Below, one piece after another: positions 42,519-53,022 of a stretch of DNA of 64,000 nucleotides. Within the stretch, counting starts at the first letter, position 1; each line of letters opens with the position of its first letter. The position numbers and the translations under genes are program-made. Below the pieces are notes generated by a model, which was not told the DNA's origin, did no database searches, and was given only the letters and a program-made list of their open reading frames with translations. This DNA comes from Saccharum officinarum (lineage: Eukaryota > Streptophyta > Magnoliopsida > Poales > Poaceae), in NCBI GenBank assembly GCA_020631735.1, contig CM036199.1, positions 14,228,834 through 14,292,833 on the forward strand. Reading direction: 5' to 3'.

Positions 42519-45500
42519 ATGTCTTGGTCCGCGCCCGACGACATCCTCCTCTCCACCTCCCTCGCCGGCTTCTTGGACAGTGAGTTTTGAGATCCCCTAT
42601 CTGCGATGTTTCTGAGCTTGTCTAGTTGCCTAGATGCTGATATGGTCTGTAGGACTGAGCCGATGCGCGTAGATTTGATTTTTAGGGGGGTCGTAGATCC
42701 GTTTGGCCTAGTTTCCTGCTTGTGGAGGCCGTGATTCTAAGTCATTGTGAGAATTTCGTACCGACGATTGCCTTCTGTGAGTGGCTCGGATCAAAAGCAG
42801 GCACATTATTAGGTGACTCTGCAAATCCCTGCGGCCGTTGTTAGTAGGAGAAGAGGCTCTTATGGGTTATGCAACCATCCATATCGATACAGCCAATTTA
42901 GTTTTGGTGAAAGATAGTATTTTTCCTGTAACTGGCTCCAATTTTGTCTTGAACTTCGTCAAAGCTTCCGTAGGTTTATCCGTTTATACAGATAGACTAC
43001 AGATCTTTTGTGTGTACGGTTTGTGCTAATGTCTGAATGCTACCATGTGTCTGTACTGAATGAGAATGCCTTATGTTTGTTGATACAAATCTTACCTGGA
43101 GTTGGTTGTGCCTCGTGGCATATGATGGCTGAGTTCTGGTGCGTTCACACTAAGCGTTGTAAAGCATCTGTTTGGTTCCACAATGTTTTTGGCAATTATT
43201 CGTGCAAACTTTATGCTATCTACAAAATTATGGCTTATCGGACCATCTCATGAGTGTTATTTGTACCTGAAGCTCTTCATTCGAACAATTGTATTGCATT
43301 TGGGACATTTGGTTGGTTGGACTTGGATAGATTTGATTATGAAATGTTTGAGCTCTGTGTTGGACCAGCCTAATTGTAATTCAACTTTGGTGTGTTCTCC
43401 AATCTCGAAGTGCCACTTTCTTTGGTTCACTGATAGTAAATTTCTGTTTTTCTTCCAATTTTCCCTTCAGTGGATTATGATAGCTGTTAGTTGTTTGAAG
43501 AGTTATTTGGTACTTCCATTATCTGTCATTAAAAAAGACATCACCTTTTGTCCGTGTGAGCTCCCTCTGAATTAGTTGATGAATTTTATAACTTAATAGG
43601 AACTTAATTTAAATTGTCTGCCATATGACAGTAGAACCTTGCAGCGATTTTGCAAGCTGATGACACCACGATTGATTGATATTTCTATTGGTTTTGTAGT
43701 GTATATGAGACAATGAGAAGACTGGCCCACCTGAGTTCCTTTGAATCTGTTGATTTCTTAACACCTTGATATATGTTGAGTTGAAACTGTTTCCATGTGA
43801 TGGTGGAAACCAGAGTGTTTTTTTATAAGCGATGGCATTATGATTGTTTAGCACTTTTGTTAGTGCACATGAGATAATGAGAAGAGAGGGTAACTTATGC
43901 AAGCATTGGCTAGCTGCAGTGCAAGGCGTTAGTGACATGATCGCATAACTCGCTTCCGGAGCTAAAGGCATTTACTAAATATATTGTTAGTTGTCTACTT
44001 GTCTATTGGTTTTTGGCATATTTGTAAATCAATCTTTTAATCTAGTCTTTGTAAATCTGAGTGGGTACTAAATGCTATGCAAATGATGTTGCATCTTCAA
44101 TCAATTTTGTTCTTTTCTGTCTACTTTCATTACCTTGGAAGTATTATTAGTGATTGCATGGATTATGCTCTTTTGATAAAATAGTTTACACGAAAATATT
44201 GTACTACCATGAGTCATGTTAATTGCATGAATTATGCTCTTTTGATAAAATAGTTTAAACGAAAATATTGTACTACCATGAGTCATGTTAATGAACATTT
44301 CTTTTATATATTTGATAAAAATGAGAACAATAGTACTTAAGTATTCCATGTTCATGGCCTGCTTCATCTCAAAATTTTTTTGTTGGTAACCAATGGTACT
44401 AATTTATTTCGTATCTGATCTCAGAGAAACTTATTGTCCTGCTAAGAGATGGACGGAAACTTCTTGGCACCCTCTGCTCATTTGATCAGTTTGGTATGCC
44501 GCTTCACTCCCACTTTCCTTAGTGTTGTTTCCTATTATATTTTCTGCTACTAATATTCTCGTATACTTTGCAGCAAATGTTGTTCTTCAGGGTGCTTGTG
44601 AACGAGTGATTGTAGGGGAACAATATTGTGATGTTCCTCTTGGTCTGTATGTGATCCGAGGAGAGAACGTTGTTTTAATCGGAGAATTGGTAATAACCTC
44701 TTGCATTAAAAGTGAGCATGGCCAAACTTATATCTCCACGTTGATGTTATAGATCTGGTATATTGCATTGAGCAGGATCGCGAAAAGGATGAACTCCCTG
44801 CTCACATGACATGTGTTTCAGAAGCAGAAATAAGAAAGGTATTCACGTACCCTCAATCTATTCTTTGTTTCGAAACCTTTTCTTGTGTTTAGCTAAATCT
44901 TTTCTGCATTTGGACACATGCATGTTGATATCCTAGTGATACAGATTGTTCATGAACAGCCCTGTGTTTTCCCAAAGACAATTTAAACTGTGGCGCTAAA
45001 AAGTTTGTTGTCTTGCTCTTGCTCTTTTACTGGGTGTTTCATTGATAAGTTGTTATGGCCACAGTTTCAGCCTTAAGGAAATACAGAAACTTTTTATTAG
45101 ATTAAAATACAGATAATTTGTAGATTGTTGTAACTTTTGCAACCCATCCTGGCATATAACATGGAAAACTGTGGACGCAACCATTGCCATTTTTCTGTCC
45201 TAATAACTGCTTTGCAGTCTGATACATATGTGCGAGCAGTCTGAACGAATAGTTTACATGAACAATAAAGATGAGAAGATTTATTTCTCTAAACTCTTAG
45301 TTGTGATGTTTATTGTTGAAACTATTGCATCTTTGATTTACTTTTACATCCAACAAAAATGGAACTTGTATGTAATGTTGGACCATGTTTTTTCTTCCAA
45401 GATCTAAGCATTAATTAATAAAAAAAACTAATTCTGTGGAAGTAAAATATCGATTGTTAATGTTTGGTCTGCTTATTGCCTTTTTGTGGATATATATCTT

Positions 45501-46952
45501 GGAATGTAGGCTTGCTTGTATTAGATTGTAGCCACTCTGGATTGGCCCTACTTTATTTTAAAAAGGGTTTAGAAGACCAGGGAGTCCTTTTCATTGGGAG
45601 ACAGCAATTCCATTAGTGAAATTTGGACGAAACCAATTACTTAATCTGACAAAAAGAAAGGAATACTCATACAAACCTGGGAACAACATGGGAGCAAAAC
45701 AAAGGTTTTACCCTATTCCAGACAGTCATCTGTCTTCAACCTACTGCATTTGTTGTAGTCTCGCCTTTGGCCTGCTGTAGCGTGCTCAAACATGTTCTTT
45801 TCATCTGGTCTATCTGAATCTTCTAATGCTTAACAATAAACTGCAGAGAAGGAAAATATACTAATAATCTGTATAAACCAAAGTTTTGCTAGGCGCTAGG
45901 CGAAATCTAGGCGACGACCCTTAGCCTAGAGACTAGTCGAGACTAGTCGAGCCTAGGCGATGCTAGGCGTTTTGCTAGGCGATGGCTAATACATGTATAT
46001 ATACATTTTTTGAGCAGAATACATGTATATTTACTTAAAAGAAAAGAAAAAAATAGAAGAGAAGTGGTCATGGAATGGGGAGAAAGAGAAAAAAGGCCCA
46101 TTAACGGCCCAACTCACCCGCTCCCCTTCGCCGCGCTCCCCTTATCCTCTCCCCTGCTCCTCTCTCTCCCTCCCGAACGCCTCTCTGCGCCCGCTCACCC
46201 GCGCCGCCGCTCCCCTTTGCCGCGCGCCCGCTCCTCCTCCCCCACCAGCGACCTCCGCCAGGCGGGGAGGAGGACGACCCGCGTCACCGGTAGAGAGGAG
46301 CAGGGGAGGCGTCGCCGGCGGGGAGGAGCACGAGCCGCGTCGCCGGCGGGTCTTGCCAGGCGGGCAGGAGGCTCGCCGGCGGGATCTACTTCCAGGCGAG
46401 TCGCGAGCAGCGCAGCCGGCGGGACCTGCTTCCCGGCGGTGGTCGAGGCGAGTACGCACACGACTCTCTCCCCCTTCTCCCCCTTATCCTTCTCCGCTCG
46501 ACTTGAGGCCCGACTATCCCCCTTGTCCAGGCGCCAGGCCAAAGCCTAGCGACTAGTCGCGACTAGGCGCGTCGTAATCGTCGATTTTCAAAACCTTGGT
46601 ATAAACACGAAGTTATTGAGGTTAGCAACATGACACAGCGCGCAGTTCCTAGGAGAAACAGTTTGTCTTTTTTGTCCCCCAAAAAACCGCTCCTAGTAGG
46701 ATATAAAGAATTCAAAAGGACTTCAGGTTCCTGCCTTGCTGCCTCTTCATACTCTAGCAATCCGCCACTGTGATATGTGTGTATGGCTTACCTTTATGCT
46801 TAGACAAAGGAACCAACTCCTTCACTATCTCATTGTGACTTACTCCTAACTAATGATTTTTTTTTTCAATCCAGGCTGAAAAGGCAGAACGGGAAGCAAG
46901 AGACCTGAAAGGCACGATGAGGAAACGGATGGAGTTCCTAGACTTCGATTAA
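42519..46952 (+). CDS. LSM1: LSM1, U6-snRNA-associated Sm-like protein 1 (mRNA decapping), five exons
   Basis: Coding exons: 42519-42579, 44425-44493, 44574-44689, 44776-44838 and 46875-46952. All introns are GT-AG, and the phases join without a break into 128 residues, the usual LSM1 length. The product starts MSWSAPDDILLSTSLAGFLD; Sm1 contains LLGTLCSFDQFANVVL and Sm2 contains IRGENVVLIGEL; the C-terminal tail KGTMRKRMEFLDFD is the LSM1-specific extension. Known role: LSM1 is the subunit that directs the LSM1-7 ring to deadenylated mRNA in the cytoplasm (P-bodies), where it promotes decapping. Introns 1 (1.85 kb) and 4 (2.04 kb) are long; intron 1 has a tandem duplication and intron 4 a transposon. 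No damage to splice sites is seen, so the gene should be functional. Confidence 0.96.
44153..44290. repeat. 69-bp tandem duplication in LSM1 intron 1
   Basis: Two nearly identical units beginning ATTGCATGGATTATGCTC (44153) and ATTGCATGAATTATGCTC (44222). Confidence 0.9.
45878..46599. mobile_element. Non-autonomous DNA transposon in LSM1 intron 4 (722 bp)
   Basis: TIRs CCAAAGTTTTG and, inverted, CCAAGGTTTTG; TATAAA is repeated at 45872-45877 and 46600-46605. Subterminal regions are full of CTAGGCG and GACTAGTCG motifs (about eight at the left, several at the right). The middle (46060-46500) is GC-rich with open frames on both strands but no recognised domain. A related copy lies at 16196-16417. 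The superfamily is not assigned. Confidence 0.8.
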
Positions 46953-48660
46953 GATCGTTTCCATGTTAGTTGCTGCTCCCATTTGTGGCCGCGGAGTTTT
47001 TAGTGGCGGCCTGTGCCATACCTGATGACTGCGCCGCATCCCAGTCGCATGCTTCTCGTTTGCCCAGAAACGCTTTGGATTGATGGAGGGTTCAGCGAAC
47101 AGATTCCTTTTAACTAGCAGTGCTGTTTTCCACTTTTGTGGCCACAACAGATCCTTGTTTGAGAGCCTCCTGATACAGCTTTGTCGCCTCTCTGATTATT
47201 GCCTGGGGTCTGGGGAGATGCCCTGTGCTCTCCTCCTTGTCGTTTTCAACAGTGCCTTTGCCCTATCGGGATTTATATAACTGACATTACTGTGCACCTG
47301 ATTGGATTGGGTCTGGGGGGCCAATGCCCACGCCTTTGCAGGATCCTGGAGGCCGGAGCTAATCAATCAAGCTGCCAATCAGCACAGCGGCGCAGCATGT
47401 GTGCCGTGCTGACCTGGTCTAGCCTTGCAAATATCCCCAGTGACATGCAAGTGAAGCAAAGCGAGCCCTGCTAGCCGGTGATGCGGCTGCTGCCCGAGCG
47501 TCTCTTTCTCTGCCCGGCTATCCCTATTCGCCCGCCTTTTCGCCGTAATGTGATAAAGCTGAAATCTTGCTCTTGCATCGGCCGGAGCCATAACAGCAGC
47601 AGCCAGTGTTACCGAACGCCAACGAAGCTGCACGCTGCTGGTACCTAACAGATATTAATTAATTCATGGCCCCCGTTCATGCTGACACCAATGAGGCAAG
47701 CGAAAGCTACGCACGGCACGGGCAGTGAGGTGTGAGGACATCCGTCCAAGTTCCGTGACGCCAACAGGACACTGGAACGAGCCAGACACGGGAGCTGGAA
47801 CCCTCCGTCCTCCCAATCAGGCATCAGTAGTGGCAGCCGGCAGATCTCAGTTGGAGGAGCTAGGACGGAGTAGTACAAATCGGGAGATCTAAACATCTCA
47901 TGTATCTCACCGGTTTCGGAAGCTATAGCTAGCCAAGCCATGTTGTTTGTTGCACACTTGCGCACGCACGGTAGGTTGGGCGCCTCCGTTGATTAATGCA
48001 TGCCTGGTACTGGCGGGCGTGGCAGCGCACATGGCGCTGCGAGCCGAGGCCGTCGGGGCCGGCAGGACGCCTGCGCTAGCTTAATCCTTATCCGCCAGCC
48101 GGCCCGGCCCGGCCATTGAAGACGGCGGGATTGTGGGTGGTCTCCATCGATCAGTCGATCCATCGGCTCCCAACCGTCAGGTCACCGTCCTCGGCGGCCG
48201 AACTCGTCTACCGTGCGGACACCGTGGGATCCGTAGAAATCAGGTGTTAAATGACGGCTTTGGCGGGGTTCACGTGAGCAAGAGCAACCAAACTGGTGGG
48301 AAAGCTCGGGCCTAGCTACTGCCTGCACGCCGGCCTGTACCGGGCGCTCATGCTTCCACGATTGATTCAGCCGAAGATGAGGACTAGTGTCAAGTGTCGT
48401 CTGCGCACGGGCAAGACTGAACTTCACGCAGTGATCATCAGTGCTCGCCTCCGGCAGCCTTGGCTGGTGTAGTACGTAGTGAATCGATCGCCTCGCCTGA
48501 GAGGAGATCTCATCGGACACCGGTTCGTTATAGACAGTTAGGAGCATTAATAGTAATAATATTCATTAGTTATCAGTAGCAGACAGCAGTAGTACAAATT
48601 TAAGTACAGTCACTGGAGTATAATACTGTGTGCCATAGTACGGTGAGCTACATTTCTCTG
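46953..48660. other. LSM1 3' UTR and intergenic region
   Basis: The first 300-350 bp are probably LSM1 3' UTR. The remainder has only short unsupported open frames on both strands and no repeat that I recognise. Confidence 0.4.
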
Positions 48661-48935
48661 GGGCCTGTTTAGATCCCAAATTTCATCCCCAAATTGCACT
48701 ATGCAAAAAGAAGATTCCCATCACATCAAAATGCCGGCACATGCATGGAGTACTAAATGTAGATGAAATTAAAAACTAATTGCACAGTTTTATTGTACTC
48801 TGCGAGACGAACATTTTGAGTCTAATTAGTCAAAGTTTGGACAATTTTTACCAAATACAAACGAATTGCTACAGTGCGCATTTAATGCGCACTATGCAGA
48901 TTTTATGCCCCAAATTGGGGATCTAAACACGGCCC
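48661..48935 (+). mobile_element. Tourist-like MITE, same family as 40630-40914
   Basis: Starts GGGCCTGTTTAGATCCC and ends GGATCTAAACACGGCCC; shares the blocks CCCATCACATCAAAATG and GCGAGACGAACATTTTGAG with 40630-40914. TSD is not clear. Confidence 0.8.
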
Positions 48936-49283
48936 TAGTTATAAAGCTACAAATGTATGGAATGGCTCCAAAACAATCTATGGCGCTCATGATTGGAGCT
49001 GCAGCAGTACACTACCTGCATGATGCTTCTAAGCAGCAGAAAGGAGGGGTGATCATGGAATAGAAGAAAGGAAGGTGATCATGGAACGGACACCACAGCG
49101 AGAGAGAGCCCCTGTTCTACATGATTGGCTACCGTGTCCGGCATTGGTTGGATGCGAGTGAAATCTCCTTAGAGGTCAGAGCTCACACGTAACAACGCAG
49201 CAGCAGCAATGCGCGAACCAATGCCGCCGCGCGCTCTGCACCGGGCGACGGCCGTGGCGCACGCGCGCGCGGCAGCAAGCTAG
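48936..49283. other. Spacer, probable 3' UTR of the small gene
   Basis: No repeat recognised; lies downstream of the leftward gene ending at 49284. Confidence 0.35.
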
Positions 49284-49637
49284 CTAGCCCTGCGCTCCCG
49301 CGCGCTTCATCCGCGCGACGGGGACGAAGGGCGCGGCGAAGTAGGGCTCCACGCCGGTCCACGGCGGGTGGTGCGCCGCGCTGGGCGGCGCCCCCGGGTG
49401 GCCCTGGCCCGACAGCGCCGCCACGCAGAGCTCGGCGAGGCGCCACGCCGCGCGCCGCAGCCACCGACGGAGCCGGAGCCCGCGGCCGTGGCGGCGCCCG
49501 CTGCCGCTCGCGCCAGGGCCGCCGCCGCCGAGCCGGACGACGTGCACCTTCCGGCGGCCGTGGCGAGGCAGGCGGAAGGAGTGCGCGGCGGCGCGGCGCG
49601 CCACGATGACGACGCATGGAGGCGGAGCTTCCCCCAT
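49284..49637 (-). CDS. Small basic hypothetical protein (117 residues)
   Basis: Single open exon. I chose MGEAPPPCVVIVARRAA at 49637; an in-frame MPRKKTISTT start at 49667 would add ten residues. The protein is Arg/Gly/Ala-rich, with a KVHVVRLGGG block, a region rich in Trp, Leu and Arg (LRLRRWLRRAAWRLAELCV) and a conserved-looking end (EPYFAAPFVPV). This layout, basic N terminus with an xVHVVRLGG strand and a C-terminal YFxxPFxP, resembles short uncharacterised plant proteins, but I cannot name a family. A TATA-like TTTATATA lies about 120 bp upstream on the minus strand (49786-49793), although it reads as a better TATA on the plus strand. The high GC of this stretch makes long open frames likely by chance, so confidence is moderate. 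Confidence 0.5.
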   Translation of the reverse strand: MGEAPPPCVVIVARRAAAHSFRLPRHGRRKVHVVRLGGGGPGASGSGRRHGRGLRLRRWLRRAAWRLAELCVAALSGQGHPGAPPSAAHHPPWTGVEPYFAAPFVPVARMKRAGAQG

Positions 49638-51025
49638 TGTTGTCGAGATCGTCTTCTTTCTCGGCACCTTTCGCCGCCTTGCTCCTTCTCGCTGCTCGCT
49701 CGCTGGTGGCCTCGTGGCCTCTGCTGTTTCCTTCCCTCTCCTCTCTTGCGCTGCGCTCTCGTGCTCCGATCCTCTGCCGTGCGTGTATATAAAGGGAATC
49801 GAGGGACACGGTCGGGATGGGCCAAGCCAGGGTTCATCAACAGAGTGTACGCGTATTTTTTTTAAAAAGAAATATAGTATAAGATTAAAGAATTAATGAA
49901 TCAATGAAATGATTCACAAAAAAATGAATCAATGAAATGAAAAGCGGGGAACAAAAAAAAGCAGAAGAGAGACAATGCACTCAATTTTGGAGCCGTTCGG
50001 CTGTGCTGATAAGCCGACTGAAAAACACTGTTGGCTGATTTGCTGTGAGAGAAAAATACTGTTCCGACTAAAAAAACAAGCTGAAAAAGACGGATTATAA
50101 GCTGAATGAACAGTTTGCTAGGACTGAACAAGCTGGCTGGAAAATGCTGGAGCGCAGCAGCAGATATATTTTTTCTACTTTTTGGTTTTTGATTGATGAC
50201 GACTGGGAGAGCATCATTCTTAAACAAATGGAGGGTCAGAGGGTTCATACCGCCGGTGACAGGAAACTGAGGTGCCTGCCAGCCGCCTGGGGATCCTATG
50301 GAATGTATGTATTCCAGGTTGTGATGCTTGGTTTTACCATTATCTGAATGTGTTCTTCTGGCAAAGCTGGAAAAGGACAGACAGCATACTCATCAAAGGA
50401 TCGTCACCGCCGTCGGCTGATCAAAATTACTACATGGCAGCATCGATCTAGTGTTTCTTATTGTTATTACCAGATGAAACGAAACCAGGAGGGTGAATGG
50501 CAGGACATTTGTTCTTACACATTTTCGTGCCCTGAGACTTGCAGTACACCCTCTGAAACGTACAGGGCAGCTACTGCTGCTGCTAGCATGGTCTGGGGAT
50601 CGGACTGCATGGGGTAGTTCAAACACGTTTATCAGGATAGGTTGCGCTCACGGTTGGTGACGACGAAAGAAAAAAAGGGCTGCACAAATTAAATGGAAAA
50701 GGAATCCCAGACGAGGACCATGTGTTTATGTACCATCCAGTCACCTTTTCTTTCCATTTTTTTTTAAAAAAATTGTGGTACGGCCACATCTCAGTGCTCC
50801 ATTTCATTTTATATGGATCAACATGAACCAGCAGGCACATGCATGCTGGTCTCTTTGATCTTTGTATAATAATCTCTTTTGGAGAAAAAATAGGTCACAT
50901 TTTGGAGCCTCTGTACTTACTTCCCATATACGCAACGTTACTAGTAGCTAGTAGTATATCTCCCGTAGACACTACTCCCTCTGTCCCTAAATGTTTGTCT
51001 CTAGAAAACCGTGTTTCCCTCACAA
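49638..51025. other. Intergenic region with one MITE
   Basis: Contains the MITE at 49992-50113. 50150-50960 has no supported gene. 50970-51000 (TACTCCCTCTGTCCCTAAATG) is a Stowaway-like left end with no partner. Confidence 0.4.
49992..50113 (-). mobile_element. MITE, reverse-oriented copy of 11087-11214
   Basis: Matches the reverse complement of 11087-11214 over most of its length (GCTGATAAGCCGACTGAAAA, GACGGATTATAAGCTGAATG). Confidence 0.6.
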
Positions 51026-53022
51026 CACTATCAGAATTCTGATATTTCGTGAGAGGGAAAAATAGTCACGAAAAACGGTTTTACTCTCATGAAAATAATG
51101 CGTGAGAGTACACCGTCACGTATCACCTCTCATGGATATGACTCACGGAATACACATTTTCGTGAGAGTTTACCGTCACGAATTATTTTCATGAGAGTTC
51201 ATGACGGTCACACTCACGAAAATAATGTTGCCGTCAGGTTTGATCGGTATTTTCATGACGGGTTTTTTGGTATTTTGTGAGAGCTCACCATCATGAAGTT
51301 ATTTCGTGAGAGTTGAATATTTCATGAGAGCTCACCGTCATGAAGTTATTTTGTGAGAGTGATGATATTTCGTGAGGTCACCATCATGAAGTTATTTCGT
51401 GAGAGTCTTGGTCTTTCGTGAGAGATCACGATCACGAAATGAATTTCGTGAGAGTTTCAAAGCTCACAGGACATCTCATAAACATGTTTTCCTGAGAGTC
51501 AATACCGTCATGAAAATTACAAAATAGGAGCATCTCAAACAAAATTTCAAATGCACACATGATCCAAATACCAATCCATCACAAATACAATAGAATCCAA
51601 TACATGCTATATAATATGCAACTGATTCCAATTACAATACATTCTAACTCCATCCAAGTGTCCAACCATTACATAAAAAGCTTAGTTGCTCGTGGCCTAG
51701 ACATCCAACCTCCTGCACATACTCCTAACCATCCAATAAACCTACATGTAATTTCTAGTTCAAATGGCAGCTCCAAATTCAGTTCATGATGGCAGCTGCA
51801 AATTCAGTCTGGGCAATTTCCCCAAGGCCTTCAACCTGCAACAGATGCTAAGGATTAACAAATCAAGGCACAAGAATGATCACATAAATACATTTGTATG
51901 ACATGTAATATGAAATGGGCATATATGTGTATACATGGGTACCTTTCTATCTTTTACCTCTTTCTAGGATAGTGTTCTTCAGGTTTCCGTCGTTTGGTAG
52001 CTTCTTTCCTCTATAAGCAAATCTAATTATCATTACCAATGAAATTGAAAAGGAAAACTACATGTGATGAACAAACTCCCTCAAAAAATATAACTAATTA
52101 TTATTAACAAGGAAATCTACTTATCTCACACACTTCAGTTAGTAACATAATTATAATACACTTCATTGCTTGGAATTGAATTTGATAACACACATGACCA
52201 GCAGGCAAAGACATGCACAGGACCACACACTGCAGGTTGTTGTTCAACCAGATTAACTAATTGACACATAGTACAGAGTACTACTTAGAAGAAATATATG
52301 CTCATCGAGTGAACTGGTTTACCAAGTATTAGATTAAACCTAAGAAATAAGATTAACTTCTGACTTAGTTTGCTTTAATTTGCCGCTCTACTGATGCCTT
52401 TCAGTGTAAATCAAATTATTACAATAGTCTACGGAGACAATGATATCAGAACCCAGAAAGCATCAAGTAGGATACATACCACTGCTAATTGTTACTCAAG
52501 GTAAAATGGTGGATCAACAGAGCAACATTTCACTTGCCATCTACAGCAAACTAAAAATATTTCCTACTTTCTTGACACTAAAATATTTCATACCATAGTG
52601 GATGTAGCTGGAGGAGAAGGAGGAGCTCCCTGGCCGCCGAGGTCACCACGCCCCGCGTCAATCTGAGCTCCAGGCCCCCGTGCCGCCACCGGACTTCATT
52701 ACAGCATATGCGCTCAAAGCGTTAGCCTTCTCGGAGCCAAACTTCTGACTTAGCTCCTGATAGTATGCTTTGTCGCTCTACAGATCAAATAACTCTCAAG
52801 AACAATCAGGCAAGGACAGCTACAATGAAACCCATTTCAACCTAGATAGACTCATTAGAATTAGAATATAGAAATGTGTTATCCAAGGGGGATCAGGAAA
52901 CAAGCAAGTATTGATTTGTTGAGGGATAAATTTCTGCCAAAAATAAAGGTCACAGCCACATGGCTGTGGTAGTTAAACGAACAAAGGAAGCAGGAGCATC
53001 ATCCATTGAAAAGCAAAACAGC
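51026..53022 (-). mobile_element. Second CACTA element, one end only, interrupted by copia B
   Basis: Begins with a CACTA-type terminus (CACTATCAGAATTCTG at 51026), followed to about 51500 by a subterminal array of TTTCGTGAGAG / CTCTCACGAAA-type units in both orientations. Farther in, a minus-strand stretch near 52640-52790 encodes YYQELSQKFGSEKANA, resembling the C-terminal part of Transposase_24-type CACTA proteins. The sequence stops at 53023 where copia B begins; the other half and the second terminus are not in the window and may lie in or beyond gap 2. Confidence 0.65.
51040..51500. repeat. CGTGAGAG / CTCACGAAA subterminal array
   Basis: About fifteen degenerate units (TTTCGTGAGAGT, ACCGTCACGAA and complements) at irregular spacing. 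Organisation matches the subterminal repeats of CACTA elements but with a motif different from the element at 25880. Confidence 0.8.

Noticed and set aside
46010..46556. Two long overlapping plus-strand open frames in LSM1 intron 4
   Set aside because: Both lie in the GC-rich middle of the transposon 45878-46599, overlap in different frames and show no domain.
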